From HRBIN01 sp038891515 (GTDB lineage: Archaea; Thermoproteota; Nitrososphaeria_A; Caldarchaeales; Caldarchaeaceae), in NCBI GenBank assembly GCA_038891515.1, contig JAWAEB010000056.1, positions 1 through 10,348 on the forward strand: DNA of 10,348 nucleotides, in the 5' to 3' direction. Of the stretch, positions 6,599 through 10,348 are shown one piece after another; position 1 is the stretch's first letter, and each line of letters opens with the position of its first letter. Under the pieces are notes generated by a model, which saw nothing but the letters and a program-made list of their open reading frames with translations, was not told the origin of the DNA and did not search any database. A program made the position numbers and the translations under genes.

Positions 6599-7138
6599 TT
6601 GCATCCACCTAGGCTTGTGGGAAATACACGGCCGGCTACGCAAATGGATTTAGAACAGATTCGGTACGTTGCAAAACAGACATGGAGCTTAACATACAAT
6701 GGAATAATACCTGAAAAGATACAAGAAAAACTGCTAGACACATGGTATTCTTTAGATCAACTAAAAAGAGTTTTGGAGCAGGAAAACACCCGACTCTATG
6801 TTTTTGAAGCTAGGTCGGAAATAGTTGGTTTTGCGCAGTTTGTTATTAGACGTGATGGTTTAGGACAGCTGGCCCGCATCTATGTACTCCCAGCTTATCA
6901 GGGAATGGGTGTGGGAAAAGCCCTACTATATAAGGGATTGATGTTCTTGAAAGAGCGAGGAGTTAGAGAGCTTCGTGTGGTTGTGGAGAGAAAGAACACT
7001 ATTGGCAAAAGGTTCTATGAAGGGGTAGGATTCCACTGGTTGCGTGATCTTGAAGACGAGATAGGAGATAGGGATTTCGGAGTTTTCACGTTAGACCTTT
7101 CTGAATACATGCTGAGCCTAACCAATGATTTACTATAA
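6599..7138 (+). CDS. GNAT-family N-acetyltransferase
   Basis: GNAT enzymes transfer an acetyl group from acetyl-CoA to an amine; the substrate here cannot be told. The protein begins, near GNTRPATQMDLEQIRYV, with the usual first strand and helix. It continues with WSLTYNGIIPEKIQEKLL, seen in many small bacterial and archaeal GNATs. The acetyl-CoA loop is clear: ARIYVLPAYQGMGVGKALL, with Q-x-x-G-x-G. Motif B follows as VVVERKNTIGKRFYEGVGF. The full set of motifs and the clean frame suggest an active enzyme. Possible starts are TTG 6581, TTG 6599 and GTG 6617. I take 6599 from the TATA distance; GTG 6617 is equally compatible with the fold. It is the only intact gene between the transposase remnant and the Rieske gene, and its stop is followed two bases later by the CoA-transferase relic. 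Confidence 0.9.
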   Translation: MHPPRLVGNTRPATQMDLEQIRYVAKQTWSLTYNGIIPEKIQEKLLDTWYSLDQLKRVLEQENTRLYVFEARSEIVGFAQFVIRRDGLGQLARIYVLPAYQGMGVGKALLYKGLMFLKERGVRELRVVVERKNTIGKRFYEGVGFHWLRDLEDEIGDRDFGVFTLDLSEYMLSLTNDLL

Positions 7139-7140
7139 TC

Positions 7141-7942
7141 ATGTCAGGTCTTATGTCTGTGACAAGTTTGCCCTGACGGCGAACCTTTAAGGGTTGGAAT
7201 AGCTGTTACAGATATTTTGGCAGCCATAAACGCGGTTGTATCCGCATGCGCAGCCCTATACTTTAGAGAGAAGACAGGACAAGGAATACATATAGATTTT
7301 TCCATTTTTGAAAAAGCTGTATCAGCGATGGGTCAATGGATGAGCACTACCTTGCAAGCGGCCAGCTACCGACGAGGTTTTGAAACAAATACCCTCCACT
7401 AGCTTCCCGCGAGCCGTTTAAAGCATCGGATGGATGGATCATAATAACTGTGGGTAACGAAGAACATGGCAGCAGTTCTGTATAGCCTTGGGAAGAGAAG
7501 ACCTATTAAAAGATCCAAGGTTTAGAGACAACCAAAGCAGGATACTTCCTAACAACAGGATGGTGTTGACTAAAGAGTTAGAGAAAACTCTCTCAAAAGA
7601 AGGTCAGCGAATGGGTTGAGCTCCTATGGAGCTACGGGATCCCTTCGGCTCCATGAACACTGTAAAAGACCTTTTAAACGACCCGCATATATTAGGCCGT
7701 AACATTTTGGAGAAGGTCAACAATCCCTTACTGGCTGAGATGATTGCGGTGAGATCAACACAGTTTTTCATGTCATTGGACAAACATCTTTCAAACCTTC
7801 TTAACTTCACGGAGAACATACTGTGGAGATACTCAGGGAGTTGGGATACACGGGTTACGAAATCGAAAAGCTGGAGAGTCACGGTATTGTTAAAAGGCTT
7901 AACCCTTCCCCGTGTTCTGAGAAAGGTGACGACGATAACTAG
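7141..7942 (+). pseudogene. CaiB/BaiF (family III) CoA-transferase relic
   Basis: Pieces of a formyl-CoA-transferase/CaiB-like enzyme occur in the right order but in changing frames. They are: MSGLMSVT (from 7141), DGEPLRVGIAVTDILAAINA to 7402 (with the likely active-site Asp in AVTD), PPLASREPFKASDGWIIITV (from 7393), WQQFCIALGREDLLKDPRF (from 7467), EWVELLWSYGIPSAP (from 7609), MNTVKDLLNDPHILGRN (from 7653) and GEHTVEILRELGYTGYEIEK (from 7811) to a stop at 7940-7942. At least six frame changes separate them. The first 120 or so residues of the family are missing: homology begins two bases after the GNAT stop, which looks like a recombination or deletion joint. No functional product is possible. 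Such enzymes move CoA between acyl acids. Confidence 0.85.
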
Positions 7943-8343
7943 TTGAATTATGACAAGCAAGTCATACGCGATAATGAATAGTGGAAAGCGAAACACACAG
8001 CTGAACTATGGAGTGCTTGCTACCGGAGTTATGCGCCCCCTCACCGCCCCCTAAAGAAAGGGAGGTTGGAAGAGAATTAAAAAAGGTGAGGAACTGGAGC
8101 TTTAAGAGGAGGCGCTGAAGAAGCTTAGGGAAGGCAAGCAGGACCCGCAACAGATAATCCATGCGCAGAAGGATGGCAAATAGTTAGCGTCCTACCATCA
8201 CAAAAAATCCTAATCAAAAATATTGACGGCCTAGTAAGTTCTAGTCTTTTCTCAGGAAGAAAAGGAACGGGGGCGTTATAGTTTTCGCGTAGATTTTTTC
8301 TATTTCAGTATGTCTTAAGTGCTTAGCCCTGTTAAATAATTTG
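7943..8343. other. Gene-poor degraded stretch with one coding-like fragment
   Basis: No intact gene is visible between the CoA-transferase relic and the ATPase relic. At about 8072-8183 the plus strand reads RIKKGEELEL, a TAA stop, then EEALKKLREGKQDPQQ and IIHAQKDGK before a TAG. The charged helical character across the stop suggests a dead gene fragment, but I cannot assign it. A C-rich patch (GCGCCCCCTCACCGCCCCC, about 8033-8051) precedes it. From about 8190 to 8343 the sequence is AT-rich, and I see nothing recognisable there. Confidence 0.4.
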
Positions 8344-9318
8344 TCAAGTTAATAGGAGGTTTTTAGGATAGCGTCTTTGACTTTTGGTCTTTTCATGTTC
8401 ATCTATCAGCATTGCTGCCTTTAGGTTTTCTATTATGTTCTGTATTGTTGCGTCGTTAACTGGGGAGCCTTTTCGTGTTTCTATTGCGTTCTTTATTTCT
8501 TTCCAGCAGGCTGATATAGCCATGATTTTAAGGGTTGTTATGTAGAGTGTTCTATCTCTTCCCTCCAGAAAGTGTTCAATTTCGTCTCCAACTATTTTTG
8601 TACCCTCCATTATTATTTCTTGTAGTGCTCTATCATGGGGCATTTCTCGGACTGCAGCGTTATTTCCATATAGAGTCAGCCAGCCTGGAATACCATCGAC
8701 CTTTTTAACAGCCTCTTTTACCTCCGCCTCTCTTAGATGTCCGCAGTATACTTGAAATCCTTTTCTCAGGAATTCTGTTGCTTTTTCCTTTGTAAAAAGT
8801 TGCAGGTATAGCCTCGCTGGTGATCTTCAGTAGAGTGGTGAGGTTGATTTTGGTTCAAATAGTGTCTTCATAAGACTGAAGATGGAGCCAGTGAAGATGA
8901 AAACCATGTTTGGATATGTGTTGAAAATGTTGGCGAGCAGTTTTAGAAGATGTCCTGAAATTACTGATGGCTCGAATTCATCAAGTTCGACGACACAATC
9001 TCCCGCTTGCTTTCCTGTAGCGGCTACCAGATCCCACATAGTTGTCATAGGCTTTCTAGACAAAGAAATGGAGATGCCTCCTGCTCCAATCTATACTCCC
9101 TCTATGCGTTCAGCAGTGCTCCTAATCTTCTGCAGTATGCTCCTTTCTTGATCGAGCTTCTTCTGCTAGAGCATTTAACAAGCCATGAATCCCCCTTGCC
9201 TCCAAAGGTTAACGTAAGTTGCTTTAATGCCCATCCTTTCCAGTTTCCTGTTTGCTGCCTTAACCAAGCTTGTTTTCCGACAATTCTTGGCCCAAGAACG
9301 GCAACCGTTTAACTCCTC
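8344..9318 (-). pseudogene. Archaeal AAA-family ATPase relic (Arch_ATPase type)
   Basis: A minus-strand gene of the archaeal P-loop ATPase family (PF01637 type, often linked with mobile DNA) can be followed over about 325 codons. From the 5' end: the P-loop VAVLGPRIVGK (frame of 9305), then TSLVKAANRKLERMG (frame of 9273), a short piece GIHGLLNALAEE in a third frame, then KLDQERSILQKIRSTAERIE. Next come the Walker-B-like VVELDEFE and NTYPNMVFIFTGSIFSLM, then SPLY, and finally RSPARLYLQLFTKEKATEFL to the stop at 8344-8346. In-frame stops sit at 9091-9093 (TAG) and 8827-8829 (TGA). The TGA replaces what should be the Gly of the family motif SPLYGR. Upstream of 9318 the N-terminus is unclear. 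The gene is dead but not old, as most of it is still in one frame. Confidence 0.85.
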
Positions 9319-9320
9319 GG

Positions 9321-9423
9321 TAGTGTCCGGATATGCTTTAGATACCCCAAGGTTCGGGCTAGAAGTGTCGCGGGAAACGAAAAGCCAATCCTGTCTTCAA
9401 ATACTCACCTTATCCGGACAGTA
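9321..9423. repeat. 13-base inverted repeat, 12 of 13 matching, 77 bases apart
   Basis: The left arm, TAGTGTCCGGATA (9321-9333), and the right arm, TATCCGGACAGTA (9411-9423), are inverted copies with one mismatch. They flank 77 bases in the gap between the ATPase relic and the Rieske promoter. I found no target-site duplication outside the arms. They could be the ends of a very small non-autonomous element, a paired regulatory site or a long-range hairpin. Confidence 0.5.
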
Positions 9424-9443
9424 TATGATTCTAAAAGCTCAAG

Positions 9444-9451
9444 TTTATAAG
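9444..9451 (+). promoter_or_regulatory. TATA box for the Rieske gene
   Basis: TTTATAAG is centred about 26 bases before the ATG at 9474, the clearest archaeal promoter in the window. It implies a leaderless Rieske mRNA. The right arm of the inverted repeat ends about 20 bases upstream, close enough to affect transcription factor binding. Confidence 0.65.
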
Positions 9452-9473
9452 CTGACTATGGGGTGCGAATAGT

Positions 9474-10316
9474 ATGGCTGGCCCACGTAGGAATCTCCTT
9501 AAAACGTTCTTCGGAGTATCACTGCTGGCTACAATAGCTCCCTTCCTCTCATGGGGAGGCTTCCTCTACAGGCCTAGCAAGCAGGAAGCTCTTAGGCAGA
9601 GGATAGCCAACATCAACGACCTAGGCCCCAACTCGAGGATAACTTTTTCGTTTCCAGCCACGGGAGATCAAAAAATAGACTCAGACCCATTCCGACAATA
9701 TGGTCTGATAAGACTGCCGACAGGTGAGGTGAAGGCATACAGCAAGGTCTGCGTCCACCTCTGGTGCCTCTGGGACTATTTCCCATCCAGCCGGGAGATG
9801 CAGTGCCCATGTCACGGAAGCGTGTATAATCCCGACACGGGAGTGGCAATACGGGGCCCAGCAGCACTGCAGCCATACCCAACCAATGCTCTGCCAGAAC
9901 TGGAGCTGGAGATAGATGCTCAGGGAAACATATATGCCAAGGGCTTGAAGGGCCGTGTAGGCTATGGCCGTGAGTATAAAGAGCTCCTCACTCCCCTCCA
10001 GCAGCTGCAGCAATCATCACCAGACAGGGAAGTCACTGTCTACATCCCCCTCAAGGAGCCCATGCCAGTCAACTCGGCTCAGAACCTCATAAACAGCTAC
10101 GGCGTCAGACTTGTAAGAGCCTACGGCTATAGGGAAAGAAGCGTACAGCGTGAAGGCAGGAAAGTCATAGAGAGAGATTGGCTGGTGGGCGAGACACAGA
10201 CCGAAATGGCCGAGATGGACGCAGTATACGCCCTAGACCTAGCTGCAACACCATCCCAAGCCATAAAAATAGCTGAAAATAGGCAGGTAATAACCGCCAT
10301 GCTGAGAAGCATATAG
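9474..10316 (+). CDS. Rieske [2Fe-2S] protein with Tat-type signal and extended C-terminus
   Basis: This is the iron-sulfur subunit that carries electrons from quinol to a cytochrome in bc1-like or b-type complexes on the outer face of the membrane. The 280-residue product starts with a twin-arginine motif (PRRNLLKTF) and a hydrophobic stretch at about 11-31. That indicates export of the folded protein by Tat and anchoring by the uncleaved helix. The Rieske fold covers about 75-160. Box 1 is CVHLWC (C93, H95 ligands; C98) and box 2 is CPCHGS (C111, H114 ligands; C113), so both ligand pairs and the disulfide cysteines are present. Box 1 has Trp where many have Gly, as in other archaeal Rieske proteins. 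Residues about 185-280 form an extra domain that I do not recognise. A leaderless start is likely from the TATA box. Another gene begins 15 bases after the stop. Confidence 0.95.
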   Translation: MAGPRRNLLKTFFGVSLLATIAPFLSWGGFLYRPSKQEALRQRIANINDLGPNSRITFSFPATGDQKIDSDPFRQYGLIRLPTGEVKAYSKVCVHLWCLWDYFPSSREMQCPCHGSVYNPDTGVAIRGPAALQPYPTNALPELELEIDAQGNIYAKGLKGRVGYGREYKELLTPLQQLQQSSPDREVTVYIPLKEPMPVNSAQNLINSYGVRLVRAYGYRERSVQREGRKVIERDWLVGETQTEMAEMDAVYALDLAATPSQAIKIAENRQVITAMLRSI

Positions 10317-10331
10317 GGGCCGTGGTCTAGC

Positions 10332-10348
10332 ATGGTCCAAGATTCGCG
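10332..10348 (+). CDS. Start of a gene after Rieske, cut by the window edge
   Basis: An ATG at 10332 opens MVQDS and runs off the edge. It lies 15 bases after the Rieske stop, with a G-rich stretch (GGGGCC, then GTGG) between that could act as a ribosome binding site. In archaeal respiratory operons a cytochrome b-like subunit often follows the Rieske gene. That is inference from context only, since five residues cannot show it. Confidence 0.4.

Noticed and set aside
7604..7996. Minus-strand frame opposite the CoA-transferase relic
   Set aside because: The plus strand carries recognisable CaiB/BaiF pieces in order; the minus frame is open only by chance.
8827..8829. Selenocysteine reading of the TGA in the ATPase
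   Set aside because: The family has glycine there, no hairpin signal was seen, and other stops and frameshifts show the gene is simply broken.
8882..9472. Three overlapping plus-strand frames
   Set aside because: They are opposite the ATPase relic and have no motif, start signal or coherent composition.
1..10348. tRNA, rRNA or CRISPR array
   Set aside because: I saw no cloverleaf with a GGTTCGAATC-like T arm, no rRNA-like sequence, and no regularly spaced repeats.

Overview
The window looks like chromosomal DNA from a thermophilic archaeon of the Thermoproteota (crenarchaeal side). The evidence is an archaeal-type eIF1A, a RIO1 kinase, a Dim2/PNO1-like two-KH protein and a topoisomerase VI B subunit closest in motif content to the Sulfolobus type. 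Arginine is mostly AGG/AGA, isoleucine often ATA, and archaeal TATA boxes sit about 25-30 bases before several start codons, so several mRNAs are probably leaderless. A Rieske iron-sulfur protein at the right end points to a quinol-oxidising respiratory chain. I cannot name the genus.

Layout. 1-797 (minus): an IS5-type DDE transposase broken by one frameshift and cut by the window edge. 855-1046: a short orphan reading frame, possibly a transposon tail. 1120-1346: a small winged-helix-like gene broken by a one-base slip in a C run. 1411-4820 (plus): an informational cluster of eIF1A, RIO1 kinase, KH protein and top6B. The first three act in translation initiation or small-subunit ribosome maturation. 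4829-5557: a four-helix membrane protein with a proline-rich linker and a C-terminal zinc ribbon. 5579-6269: a HEPN/MNT (minimal nucleotidyltransferase) pair. 6285-9320: an accessory, decaying region with a transposase remnant, one intact GNAT acetyltransferase, a CaiB/BaiF CoA-transferase relic using all three frames, a gene-poor stretch and a minus-strand archaeal AAA ATPase relic. 9474-10316: an intact Tat-exported Rieske protein with an unusual C-terminal extension, followed by the first codons of another gene.

How the parts relate. The ribosome-biogenesis genes are tightly packed (RIO1 stop abuts the KH start) and probably co-expressed. HEPN and MNT overlap in coding layout and form a likely two-component toxin-antitoxin or tRNA-modifying module. 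The Rieske gene probably heads a cytochrome bc/b-type operon continuing past the edge. Two genes, RIO1 and MNT, have clear coding sequence running upstream of any in-frame ATG, GTG or TTG. This suggests either non-standard start codons or small sequence errors or mutations. Frameshifts are confined to accessory or marginal genes, while top6B, the KH protein, eIF1A, GNAT and Rieske are clean, so most of the damage is probably real decay.
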